Part shown: positions 1 to 7,036 of the stretch, piece after piece
Numbering within the stretch: position 1 is the stretch's first letter
Layout: the number at the start of each line of letters is the position of its first letter
Program-made: the position numbers and the translations under genes
DNA from: Candidatus Apopatosoma intestinale
GTDB lineage: Bacteria; Bacillota; Clostridia; Oscillospirales; CAG-272
Assembly: GCA_003524145.1 (NCBI GenBank)
Contig: DODZ01000005.1
Location: 385 to 13,245 of the forward strand
Reading direction: 5' to 3'
DNA: 12,861 nucleotides
Notes under the pieces: generated by a model
The model's database searches: none
What the model was told of the DNA's origin: nothing
Seen by the model: only the letters and a program-made list of their open reading frames with translations

Positions 1-863
1 GTGCCTACGCCGCCCTGAATCTGCGCCGCCTCATCGGTGATGATGTCACCGTAGAGATTAGGCAGGAGAAATACCTGAAAAGAGCTTCTTATATCTTCGT
101 TTACAAGATTTGCGCTCATTATGTCTATATACCAGTCCTGAGCGGTGATACCTTCATATTCGGCGGCAATCTCATTGCATATGGCGGAAAATTTTCCGTC
201 CGTTTTTTTCATGATATTTGCCTTTGTAACTATGGAAACGCTCGTTTTGCCGTTTGCCTTCGCATAGTCGAAGGCAGCTCTGGCAATTCTCTTTGTGCCG
301 AGGTCTGTCGTCACCTTGAAGTCAAAGGCGAGCTTATCCGGCACCTCAATTCCCTTTGAACCGAGAACATATTCACCCTCGGTATTTTCGCGGAAAAATA
401 TCCAGTCAATATTCTTCTCGGGTATGCATACCGGGCGCACATTGGCATAGAGGTCAAGCTCACGGCGAAGCGTGACATTCGCGCTCTCCATCGTGCCGCC
501 CTTCGGCGTGGTAGTCGGTCCTTTCAGCAGAACATGGCAATTTTTTATTGCCGCAAGCGTATCCTCGGGCACAGATTTGCCGAGCGCAAGGCGGTTTTCT
601 ATCGTCAGCCCGTCTATGCGGCGAAGCTCTGCTTTGCCCGCCGCTATCTCGTCCGAAAGAATAACCGAGAGCAGCTTTTCCGCCTGCTTCATGATAATGG
701 GACCTATCCCGTCGCCGTCGCATATGCCGATTACCGTTTTATCAAGCGCGGCAAAATCCGTCTTGCCGCTGTCACCGGCCATTTTTTCGCATCTTGCGAG
801 CTGAGAGCGAAGGAGCTCCTCAAAATGAGCCGTCGCTTCTTTTATATATTTTTCGTCTGTCAT
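1..863 (-). CDS. icd: Isocitrate dehydrogenase (NAD-type, isocitrate/isopropylmalate dehydrogenase family), C-terminus cut by window edge
   Basis: This enzyme would oxidatively decarboxylate isocitrate to 2-oxoglutarate in the cytoplasm. The visible 287 residues carry family hallmarks: GDGIGP at 50-55, the substrate-binding S-x-N-x-x-L-R stretch at 127-133, an E-N-T-E-G-E-Y motif ending at Tyr165, a T-K-A-N segment with a likely catalytic Lys214, and a Y-G-D-I-I-T-D segment with metal-binding aspartates at 273 and 277. About 40 residues precede the usual N-terminus, and roughly 60-70 C-terminal residues lie outside the window. The start is fixed by GGAGGA at 871-876, which sits inside the last codons of the aconitase gene; only one base separates that gene's stop from this ATG, so translation is probably coupled. 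Family motifs alone do not fully exclude isopropylmalate dehydrogenase, but the citrate synthase and aconitase neighbours favour isocitrate. NAD versus NADP preference cannot be read with confidence. Confidence 0.9.
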   Translation of the reverse strand, partial: MTDEKYIKEATAHFEELLRSQLARCEKMAGDSGKTDFAALDKTVIGICDGDGIGPIIMKQAEKLLSVILSDEIAAGKAELRRIDGLTIENRLALGKSVPEDTLAAIKNCHVLLKGPTTTPKGGTMESANVTLRRELDLYANVRPVCIPEKNIDWIFFRENTEGEYVLGSKGIEVPDKLAFDFKVTTDLGTKRIARAAFDYAKANGKTSVSIVTKANIMKKTDGKFSAICNEIAAEYEGITAQDWYIDIMSANLVNEDIRSSFQVFLLPNLYGDIITDEAAQIQGGVG

Positions 864-864
864 T

Positions 865-2799
865 TTATTTTCCTCCGCAGGTTTTTGTGTAGCTGAGAAG
901 TCCGCCCGCGCGCAGAATTTCCTTCTGCCTCTCGGAGAAGCTGCAGGAGAGCACGGCACTCTCGCCGCTCGACTCATCCGTGAGCGTTATTTTGCCGCTG
1001 TCAAGCCCCGCATATATATCGGAAAGCTTCAGCATATCGCCCTGCATAAACTTATCATAGTCCGCCTCGTTTTCAAAAGTGAGAGGCAGTATTCCCGCGT
1101 TTATCAGATTTGAAATATGTATGCGGGCAAAGCTTTTGGCAATGACCGCCTTTACGCCGAGATAGAGCGGCACGAGAGCCGCATGTTCGCGCGATGAACC
1201 CTGACCGTAGTTCACGCCGCCGATTATAATGCTCTTCCCCGCCGACTTTGCTCTCTCGGAAAATGTCGGGTCGCAGACCTCGAAGCAATATTTAGAGAGA
1301 TACGGAATATTTGAGCGGTAAGGGAGTATTTTCGCGCCCGCCGGCATGATGTGGTCTGTTGTAATATTGTCGCCTACCTTGATTGTCAGTTTTGCCTCGA
1401 TGGTGTCTGCGAGCGGCACCGTCTCGGGGAGCGGCTTTATATTGGGTCCGCGTAAAATCTCCACGCTGTCCGCCTCCGCCTCGCTTGCGGGAGCGAGAAC
1501 GGCACTGTCGTCCGTGCGGAAGCTCTCCGGCATATTTATCTCGGGATAGTCTCCGAGCGTTCTCGGGTCGGTGATGTAGCCGGTAAGCGCGGAAGCCGCC
1601 GCTATCTCAGGCGAAACGAGATAGACCTGTGCGTCTCTCGTGCCGCTTCTGCCCTCAAAATTGCGGTTGAATGTGCGAAGCGAAACACCTGCGCTGTTCG
1701 GAGAGAAGCCCATACCTATGCATGGTCCGCAGGCGCATTCCAGCACTCTTGCGCCCGAGGCAAGTATATCGGAGAGAGCGCCGCAATCGGCGAGCATTGT
1801 GAGCACCTGCTTTGACCCGGGCGAAACGGAAAGGCTCACATTCTCCGCAATATGCCTGCCGCGCAGTATCGCGGCTACCCTGAGCATATCGCGAAGCGAT
1901 GAGTTTGTGCATGAGCCGATGCATACCTGATCCACCTTCACACCCGACAGCTCATCCGCGCGTTTTATATTGTCGGGGCTGTGCGGGCAGGCGAGAAGCG
2001 GCGTGAGCGCAGAGAGGTCTATATCTATCACTCTGTCATATACCGCATCGCTGTCGCTCGAGAGCGGCGTATAGTCCGCTTCTCTGCCCTCGGCGCGCAG
2101 AAAATCGTGCGTTATCTCGTCGGAGGGGAAAATAGAGGTGGTGGCGCCCAGTTCCGTACCCATATTCGTTATCGTCGCCCTCTCGGGAACGGAAAGCGTC
2201 TTTATTCCCTCGCCGCCCCATTCGATTATATAGCCTACGCCGCCCTTTACGGAAAGTATGCGGAGAAGCTCAAGACTTACATCCTTGGCACTCACCCATG
2301 GGCGAAGCTTTCCCGTGAGATTTATCTTCATCATCTTCGGCATGGTGATGCAGTAAGCGCCGCCGCCCATGGCAACGGCAACATCAAGTCCGCCCGCACC
2401 GAAAGCGAGCATGCCGATACCGCCGCCCGTCGGCGTATGGCTGTCCGAGCCGATGAGTGTCATTCCCGGCACACCGAAGCGCTCGAGATGCACCTGATGG
2501 CAGATGCCGTTTCCGGGGCGCGAGAAGTAAATTCCGTGCTTCTTTGCCACACTCTGGATATATCTGTGGTCATCCGCGTTTTCAAAACCCGACTGCAGTG
2601 TGTTGTGGTCTATATAGGCTATCGACTTCTTCGTTTTTACTCTCGGAACGCCTATCGCCTCAAATTCGAGATAAGCCATCGTGCCCGTTGCGTCCTGCGT
2701 GAGCGTCTGGTCTATGCGAAGCGCTATCTCGCTGCCGACATTCATTTCGCCGCCGACAAGATGCGCCTTTATTATCTTCTGTGCTATCGTGAGTCCCAT
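865..2799 (-). CDS. acnA: Aconitate hydratase (short clostridial type, 644 aa)
   Basis: This enzyme isomerises citrate to isocitrate through cis-aconitate with a [4Fe-4S] cluster. The three expected cluster cysteines are visible: Cys297 in C-I-G-S-C-T-N-S-S, and Cys357 and Cys360 in A-C-G-P-C-I-G. The G-S-D-S-H-T motif is at 117-122. The mobile C-terminal domain has the Y-G-Q-G-S-S-R-E-H motif (531-539) with the expected active-site Ser and Arg. At 644 residues it is much shorter than the roughly 890-residue AcnA of enterobacteria and matches the compact clostridial type; I recall the equivalent gene beside Re-citrate synthase and isocitrate dehydrogenase in C. acetobutylicum (CAC0970-0972). 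AAGGAG at 2808-2813, inside the end of the upstream regulator gene, supports the ATG at 2799, and only two bases separate the two genes. A 3-isopropylmalate or homoaconitate role is less likely given the single-chain architecture and the neighbours. Confidence 0.93.
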   Translation of the reverse strand: MGLTIAQKIIKAHLVGGEMNVGSEIALRIDQTLTQDATGTMAYLEFEAIGVPRVKTKKSIAYIDHNTLQSGFENADDHRYIQSVAKKHGIYFSRPGNGICHQVHLERFGVPGMTLIGSDSHTPTGGGIGMLAFGAGGLDVAVAMGGGAYCITMPKMMKINLTGKLRPWVSAKDVSLELLRILSVKGGVGYIIEWGGEGIKTLSVPERATITNMGTELGATTSIFPSDEITHDFLRAEGREADYTPLSSDSDAVYDRVIDIDLSALTPLLACPHSPDNIKRADELSGVKVDQVCIGSCTNSSLRDMLRVAAILRGRHIAENVSLSVSPGSKQVLTMLADCGALSDILASGARVLECACGPCIGMGFSPNSAGVSLRTFNRNFEGRSGTRDAQVYLVSPEIAAASALTGYITDPRTLGDYPEINMPESFRTDDSAVLAPASEAEADSVEILRGPNIKPLPETVPLADTIEAKLTIKVGDNITTDHIMPAGAKILPYRSNIPYLSKYCFEVCDPTFSERAKSAGKSIIIGGVNYGQGSSREHAALVPLYLGVKAVIAKSFARIHISNLINAGILPLTFENEADYDKFMQGDMLKLSDIYAGLDSGKITLTDESSGESAVLSCSFSERQKEILRAGGLLSYTKTCGGK

Positions 2800-2801
2800 T
2801 T

Positions 2802-3461
2802 TCAGTTCTCCTTATTACCGTGTATTGCCGCGAGAATGCTGTCCCGCGCATTTTTTATATGCTCCGTGGCAAGCGCCTCGGCGCGCTTTGCGTCGTGTGC
2901 CGCGAGCGCCTCGTAGATCTGCTCGTGCTCTCTTGCCGCCGCCTCGGCTCTCGCATCGTTTTCGACGGAAAGCCTGCGGAATCTGCGCACCTTGCGGTGC
3001 AGATTTTCCAGTATTTCGAGCAGTGTTCTGCTGCCGCAGTATTCGTAAACAAGCTTGTGAAATTCGCTGTCCGTATCGCGCATTCCGTCGGGCGCGTGGC
3101 GCTTCGCATAAAAAAGCTGAAGCTCCAGCGTGTCACGGAGCTTTTTCAGCTCCTCGTCCGTTATCTTCTCGGCACACATGGAAAAGGCAAGCCCCTCTAT
3201 GCGCGAGCGTATCTCGTATATATCGTTGATGTCGTCCTCATCAAAGCGGCAGACAGCCATGCCTTTGCCCGTCTCATAAATCAGATTTTCCTGCATCAGA
3301 CGCTTCAGTGCCTCGCGCACGGGGGTTCTCGAAACATCCAGCTCGGCACAGAGCTTCAGCTCGGTCAGCATTTCGCCCGGGGCATATTTCCCGCTGAGGA
3401 TATCGTCCTCCAACCGCTCGAAAACCCTGTCTGCCATGGAAACAGTCTGTGACCTCTCCAT
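2802..3461 (-). CDS. GntR-family transcriptional regulator, FCD (FadR-type) subfamily
   Basis: This is a 219-residue DNA-binding regulator. Residues of about 8-72 form the GntR winged helix, with the family signature in V-S-R-T-P-V-R-E-A-L-K-R-L. Residues of about 78-205 form the all-helical FCD ligand domain; a D-S-E-F-H segment, the His in R-E-H-E-Q-I and the His in E-H-I-K match the usual Asp/His metal site, which in relatives often helps bind carboxylate ligands. It is the second gene of the citrate operon, so its level follows operon expression, and a palindrome overlapping the operon promoter (4863-4880) is its most plausible operator. A tricarboxylate or 2-oxoglutarate effector is inference. 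Two adjacent ATGs exist: the one at 3461 lies 5 nt from the AAGGAGG box, the other (3464) only 2 nt, so I chose 3461. The box overlaps the stop of the upstream synthase gene. Confidence 0.88.
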   Translation of the reverse strand: MERSQTVSMADRVFERLEDDILSGKYAPGEMLTELKLCAELDVSRTPVREALKRLMQENLIYETGKGMAVCRFDEDDINDIYEIRSRIEGLAFSMCAEKITDEELKKLRDTLELQLFYAKRHAPDGMRDTDSEFHKLVYEYCGSRTLLEILENLHRKVRRFRRLSVENDARAEAAAREHEQIYEALAAHDAKRAEALATEHIKNARDSILAAIHGNKEN

Positions 3462-3471
3462 CATACCCTCC

Positions 3472-4839
3472 TTAATCCTTGCCGCCCGTTATCTCGCGTA
3501 TCTTCTCAATGACCTCTTCATCGGAAATGGCGGTCTGCCTTCCGTTTTCATACATATCGTCGACCCAGCCCTTGAGCGCGAGCACGAGCGGACTCTTCTT
3601 GTCCACAGCCTTTTCGCCGGAGAGACGCAGATTGTCGTTTATCCAGTAGGCGATTCCCGCAAGCCCCGAGGTTTTCGTTATCATAACGCCCGCGCTCCTG
3701 CCGAGAATCTTCTTTGTATCAAAAATATTGTATATCTCCTCATCCTTGAGAAGCCCGTCGGCATGGATGCCCGCCTTTGTGACATTGAAATTCTTGCCTG
3801 CAAAAGGCGTCATCGGCGGTATGCTGTAGCCTATTTCGTTTTTGAAATATTCCGCTATCTCCGTTATCACAGTAGGGTCCATCCCGTCAAAGGTGCCGCG
3901 CAGAGAGGCATATTCCATCACCATCGCCTCAAGCGGAATATTTCCCGTGCGTTCGCCTATGCCGAGCATCGAGCAGTTGACGGCGGATGCGCCGTAGAGC
4001 CATGCCGTCGCCGCGTTGGAGACAGCCTTATAGAAGTCATTGTGCCCATGCCATTCAAGCATTTCACTCGGTACATCCGAGTAGTGCTGGAGACCGTAGA
4101 CTATGCCCGGCACGCTTCTCGGGAGCGCAACCTCGGTATAAGGTATGCCGTAGCCCATTGTGTCGCAGGCGCGAATTTTCACGGGGATTCCCGCGTCGTT
4201 GGACATCTGCTGGAGTTTGTTTACAAAAGGCACTACGAAGCCGTAGAAATCCGCTCTCGTTATATCCTCGAGGTGACATCTCGGCACTATTCCCGCCTCA
4301 AAAGCGTCGGCAACGGCGGAGAGATACATATTCATCGCCTCGCTTCTCTTCATTTTCAGCTTTTTGAAAATATGATAGTCCGAGGCGGAGACAAGTATTC
4401 CCGTTTCCTTTATTCCCATGTCGCGCACAAGGCGGAAATCCTCCTTGTTTGCGCGGATCCACGTCGTTATCTCCGGAAATTTATAGCCGAGCGCCATGCA
4501 TTTTTCCACAGCTTCCCTGTCCTTCTTGCTGTATACGAAAAATTCGCTCTGGCGGATTATTCCGTTTTCACCGCCGAGCCGCGCAAGCATCTTGTAGAGG
4601 TCTACTATCTGCTGAACCGTATAAGGCTCGACAGACTGCTGCCCGTCGCGGAAAGTGGTGTCCGTTATCCATATATGCTCGGGCATGCCCATTGGTACGC
4701 GGCGGTGGTTGAAAGGCACCTTCGGCACGGCATCATAGGGATAAATATCGCGATAGAGGTTCGGGTCGTCTATGTCCTGGAGCTGATATCTGTATGATTT
4801 CTGCTCAAGCAGGTTTGTTTTTGATGAAATTTCAAGCAT
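3472..4839 (-). CDS. Re-type citrate synthase (homocitrate synthase-like, HMGL/DRE-TIM family)
   Basis: The 455-residue product belongs to the HMGL-like TIM-barrel family of isopropylmalate and homocitrate synthases, not to the classical (Si) citrate synthase fold. It shows D-T-T-F-R-D-G-Q-Q at 60-68, the H-G-H-N metal motif at 264-267, C-D-T-M-G-Y-G at 225-231 and G-E-R-T-G-N near 295-300. This motif set, an N-terminal extension of about 50 residues, and genes for a regulator, aconitase and isocitrate dehydrogenase directly downstream match the Re-citrate synthases described from C. kluyveri and C. acetobutylicum. It would condense acetyl-CoA with oxaloacetate with Re-face stereochemistry and needs a divalent metal. 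The start at 4839 is preferred over an upstream in-frame ATG (4872) because GGGGAGG lies 7 nt before it and because the upstream ATG overlaps the promoter -10 box. Homocitrate synthase remains the main alternative. Confidence 0.88.
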   Translation of the reverse strand: MLEISSKTNLLEQKSYRYQLQDIDDPNLYRDIYPYDAVPKVPFNHRRVPMGMPEHIWITDTTFRDGQQSVEPYTVQQIVDLYKMLARLGGENGIIRQSEFFVYSKKDREAVEKCMALGYKFPEITTWIRANKEDFRLVRDMGIKETGILVSASDYHIFKKLKMKRSEAMNMYLSAVADAFEAGIVPRCHLEDITRADFYGFVVPFVNKLQQMSNDAGIPVKIRACDTMGYGIPYTEVALPRSVPGIVYGLQHYSDVPSEMLEWHGHNDFYKAVSNAATAWLYGASAVNCSMLGIGERTGNIPLEAMVMEYASLRGTFDGMDPTVITEIAEYFKNEIGYSIPPMTPFAGKNFNVTKAGIHADGLLKDEEIYNIFDTKKILGRSAGVMITKTSGLAGIAYWINDNLRLSGEKAVDKKSPLVLALKGWVDDMYENGRQTAISDEEVIEKIREITGGKD

Positions 4840-4862
4840 GGTTCTGCCTCCCCATTGTATTA

Positions 4863-4880
4863 TTGTATACAAGTATACAA
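4863..4880. promoter_or_regulatory. Palindromic operator overlapping the -10 box, likely bound by the operon's own GntR protein
   Basis: TTGTATACAAGTATACAA reads as two 8-base perfect inverted arms around a 2-base centre. It contains two GTATAC cores 8 bp apart; GT-AT-AC cores flanked by A/T are typical of FadR-type GntR operators. It covers the -10 box and the predicted transcription start, so bound protein would block RNA polymerase. The palindrome is seen directly; which protein binds it is inference from the operon. Confidence 0.7.
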
Positions 4881-4900
4881 CACCGTGAGCGATTTGTCAA
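4872..4900 (-). promoter_or_regulatory. Sigma-A promoter of the citrate operon
   Basis: On the minus strand TTGACA (4895-4900) is followed after exactly 17 nt by TATACT (4872-4877). The predicted start of transcription is near 4865, giving a leader of about 25 nt before the synthase ATG. The match to consensus is almost perfect, which suggests that strong expression is held back by a repressor. Confidence 0.85.
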
Positions 4901-5009
4901 TATCTCGTGATAAAATTTTCCCGATTTTCCGAAAAAATGCCGTAATAATGCCCCACCGGCGAAAATATAAATATAGCAAAGACATTACGCGAGCGAAAGG
5001 CGGCATACG

Positions 5010-5279
5010 ATGATTTACGACGGCGACGAGCGCGCCATAGTACTGGCGCGATATATTTCGGAAACGAAAGGAACAGTAAGAGAGGCGGCAAAGCATTTCG
5101 GAATAAGCAAATCAACGGTTCATAAAGATGTCAGCGAGCGCCTGAAAAATATATCGCCTTCCCTCTATGCAGAGGTGAAGGAAATACTCGAACGCAATAA
5201 AGCACAGCGGCATATCCGCGGCGGTCAGGCGACAAAAGAAAAATATGCCGATATGCGCCTGCATGGCGTGCGTACATAA
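5010..5279 (+). CDS. spoIIID: Stage III sporulation transcriptional regulator SpoIIID
   Basis: This 89-residue DNA-binding protein acts in the mother cell during endospore formation, activating or repressing sigma-E genes and helping the switch to sigma-K. The sequence aligns by eye along its whole length with Bacillus subtilis SpoIIID: Y-I-x-E-T-K near residue 15-20, the helix-turn-helix A-A-K-H-F-G-I-S-K-S-T-V-H-K-D-V at about 26-41, E-V-K-E-I-L, and the basic H-I-R-G-G-Q-A-T-K-x-K-Y near the C-terminus. Length is normal for the family. An AAAGGCGG box about 8 nt upstream supports the ATG. It is divergent from the citrate operon and followed at once by a terminator, so it is transcribed alone; the mreB/mbl gene often found after spoIIID is absent. 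I could not identify a convincing sigma-E promoter in the 170-bp divergent region. Confidence 0.95.
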   Translation: MIYDGDERAIVLARYISETKGTVREAAKHFGISKSTVHKDVSERLKNISPSLYAEVKEILERNKAQRHIRGGQATKEKYADMRLHGVRT

Positions 5280-5281
5280 AG

Positions 5282-5316
5282 CAAAGCGAAAGCCGCGTGC
5301 TTTCGCTTTGTTTTTA
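5282..5316 (+). terminator. Intrinsic terminator of spoIIID
   Basis: A perfect 12-bp stem (5282-5293 with 5299-5310) encloses a 5-nt loop and is followed by five T residues. It starts two bases after the spoIIID stop codon and separates that gene from the downstream operon. Confidence 0.9.
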
Positions 5317-5463
5317 TCTTCCGAAACAGTTTTGTGCCGTGCCTGCGATGAGGCAAAAGCCAAATAATAATCTTAGCAAAAAAATGAATACAAAAAGTAA
5401 AAAAAATCCCCCGCTCCTGTGCTATTATATAAGCATAAAGCTATAATTTGCGGGAGTGTGCAT

Positions 5464-5832
5464 ATGGAAAGAAGTGCAGAAGCTTTGAAAGCGCTGCTTT
5501 GCGACTTTTCGCAGAGTGAGAGTAAGTACCGCGCGGTGCTTCAAGAGTATGTCTGCGTGCGCTTCGGGCTTGATAACGAAAGCGAAGAAAATATCGGTGC
5601 GCTCGCCATCCTCAGCATCAGAAAGCAATATCCCGATATGCAGAAGGAAGAGGCGGCAAAGCGCCTCGGAAATTACGACTGTCACAGGATAACCTACGCT
5701 GTCCAGAAAAAGATTCTCATGCTGATGGAGCTGGAGAAAATCACAGACACGCATATTCCCGACGATGCGGAAGATACCGCAAGCGTAGCTTCTTATATAT
5801 ATTCGCAGAAAAAGGAGGCTTGCCATGTTTGA
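5464..5832 (+). CDS. Unrecognised 122-residue protein, first gene of the cysteine desulfurase operon
   Basis: I do not recognise this family. The product is a soluble, acidic, probably helical protein with no signal peptide or membrane segment. The middle (about 60-92), with K-E-E-A-A-K-R-L-G-N-Y followed by a helix rich in Leu and Met (K-I-L-M-L-M-E-L-E-K-I), could resemble a DNA-binding or dimerisation unit, but no family signature is visible. The start at 5464 is chosen because GGGAG lies 7 nt upstream; a longer in-frame reading from 5419 lacks a ribosome binding site. Its last 8 bases overlap the beginning of the sufS gene, so the two are translationally coupled. That coupling, and absence of any terminator, are the only hints of a role linked to sulfur transfer. 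No convincing promoter was found in 5317-5463, although the stretch just upstream is AT-rich. Confidence 0.8.
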   Translation: MERSAEALKALLCDFSQSESKYRAVLQEYVCVRFGLDNESEENIGALAILSIRKQYPDMQKEEAAKRLGNYDCHRITYAVQKKILMLMELEKITDTHIPDDAEDTASVASYIYSQKKEACHV

Positions 5833-7036
5833 CTCCATGAGCTTTCGCGCGGCATTTTCCTCCGTCATAAATTCGGATTTCGTTTATTTCGATAATGCCG
5901 CGACGGCGCAAAAGCCCGACTGCATGGTAAAAGCGCTCTCGGATTATTACGGTTCGGCGCTCGGCTCGGCAGGGCGCGGGCAAAATCCGCTCTCGGAAAA
6001 GGCAAGCGCGGCTTATGCCGCCGCAAGGCGGAGCGTGATGCGCTTTATCGGCGCCGCAAAGCCCTCGGAGATTATATTCACCACGGGTGCTACCGATTCG
6101 CTGAATATGCTTGCAGCTTCATATCGCCGCCGCCTCACGAAAAAAAGCAATATCGTCATCTCCGCCCTCGAGCATAATGCAAATTATCTCCCGTGGAAAA
6201 ACGCCTGCGAAGAAGCAGGCGCCGAGCTTCGCATAATAGAGCTCCTTGCGGACGGCTCGCTTGATATGGATGCGGCACGCCGTCTCATAGACGAAAATAC
6301 GCTTCTGCTCTCCGTCACCGCCGCTTCAAATCTGACCGGCAGACTTACGGATGTGCGCGCACTCTGCGATATGGCGCATGAGGCAGGCGCCGCTGCGGCA
6401 GTCGATGCCTCGCAGTACGTGCCGCATATCGCACCCGATGTAAATGTATTTGACTGCGATTATCTCGTTTTCTCCGCGCATAAGGTCTATGGGCCCGAGG
6501 GGCTCGGTGTGCTTTATTGCCGTGAAAGCCTGCTTGATACTCTCGCTCCGTTCCGCTACGGCGGCGGCATGGCAGAGGAGCACGGCGGAAATATAACACC
6601 GCTTCCCTCCCCCGAGCGCTTTGAAGCGGGCACGCACCATGTGGCGGGCGCAGTTGCTTTCGCCGCCACGCTTGATTTTCTCTCAGGCTTTGACGCGGGA
6701 GAAAAGCTCGCATATACCCGCTCGCTTTCGGATTATGTATATTCTTCCCTTTCCGCCGGGCGCGGCATAAATTTCATCGGTCACTCGCGGGAAAATCTCC
6801 CCGTGCTTTCGCTTACCTTTGAAGGCGTTTCGCCGTCGGATATCGACCTCATGCTCTCCATGCGCGGCTTCTGCCTGCGCAGCGGAAAGCACTGCGCTTT
6901 TCTTCCCGTTTCGCGCTTGGCGGCGGGCGGCACACTGCGCATTTCGATAGCTCCGTACAATACGCCGGATGAAGCGGAAAGGCTCGTCTTTGCCATAGCA
7001 GAAGCAAAAGAATATCTTTTGAGGAAGAAAATATGA
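5825..7036 (+). CDS. sufS: Cysteine desulfurase, SufS/CsdA type (class V aminotransferase fold)
   Basis: This PLP enzyme removes sulfur from L-cysteine, forming alanine and an enzyme persulfide used for iron-sulfur clusters or other sulfur products. The 403 residues match the usual SufS length. Visible key residues are Lys220 in S-A-H-K-V-Y-G-P-E-G (PLP Schiff base), His117 in L-E-H-N-A-N, Asp194 in V-D-A-S-Q, Arg372, and Cys357 in S-G-K-H-C-A, the persulfide-bearing cysteine of group II desulfurases. The N-terminal V-Y-F-D-N-A-A-T-A-Q-K segment is also typical. AAGGAGG lies 6 nt before the ATG. It overlaps the preceding gene by 8 bp and the following sufE gene by 4 bp (ATGA), so the three are one translational unit. 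No sufBCD scaffold genes are in view, so a CsdA-like role outside the main Suf machinery is possible. Confidence 0.92.
   Translation: MFDSMSFRAAFSSVINSDFVYFDNAATAQKPDCMVKALSDYYGSALGSAGRGQNPLSEKASAAYAAARRSVMRFIGAAKPSEIIFTTGATDSLNMLAASYRRRLTKKSNIVISALEHNANYLPWKNACEEAGAELRIIELLADGSLDMDAARRLIDENTLLLSVTAASNLTGRLTDVRALCDMAHEAGAAAAVDASQYVPHIAPDVNVFDCDYLVFSAHKVYGPEGLGVLYCRESLLDTLAPFRYGGGMAEEHGGNITPLPSPERFEAGTHHVAGAVAFAATLDFLSGFDAGEKLAYTRSLSDYVYSSLSAGRGINFIGHSRENLPVLSLTFEGVSPSDIDLMLSMRGFCLRSGKHCAFLPVSRLAAGGTLRISIAPYNTPDEAERLVFAIAEAKEYLLRKKI

Noticed and set aside
1981..2916. Long plus-strand open frame (311 codons) opposite the aconitase gene
   Set aside because: It is antisense to a gene with complete family motifs, its translation is rich in Arg, His and Tyr with no domain, and no ribosome binding site is seen.
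3436..4797. Long plus-strand open frame (453 codons) opposite the citrate synthase gene
   Set aside because: It is the mirror of a clear Re-citrate synthase; a low count of stop codons on the opposite strand is expected from the codon bias, and no domain is visible.
4902..5009. SpoIIID box or sigma-E promoter in front of spoIIID
   Set aside because: Candidate matches around 4941-4985 differ from the consensus in several positions, so no claim is made.
5410..5454. CCCGC and GCGGG that could pair and hide the ribosome binding site of the 5464 gene
   Set aside because: Only 5 bp across a 35-nt loop, and no promoter was found that would transcribe both arms.
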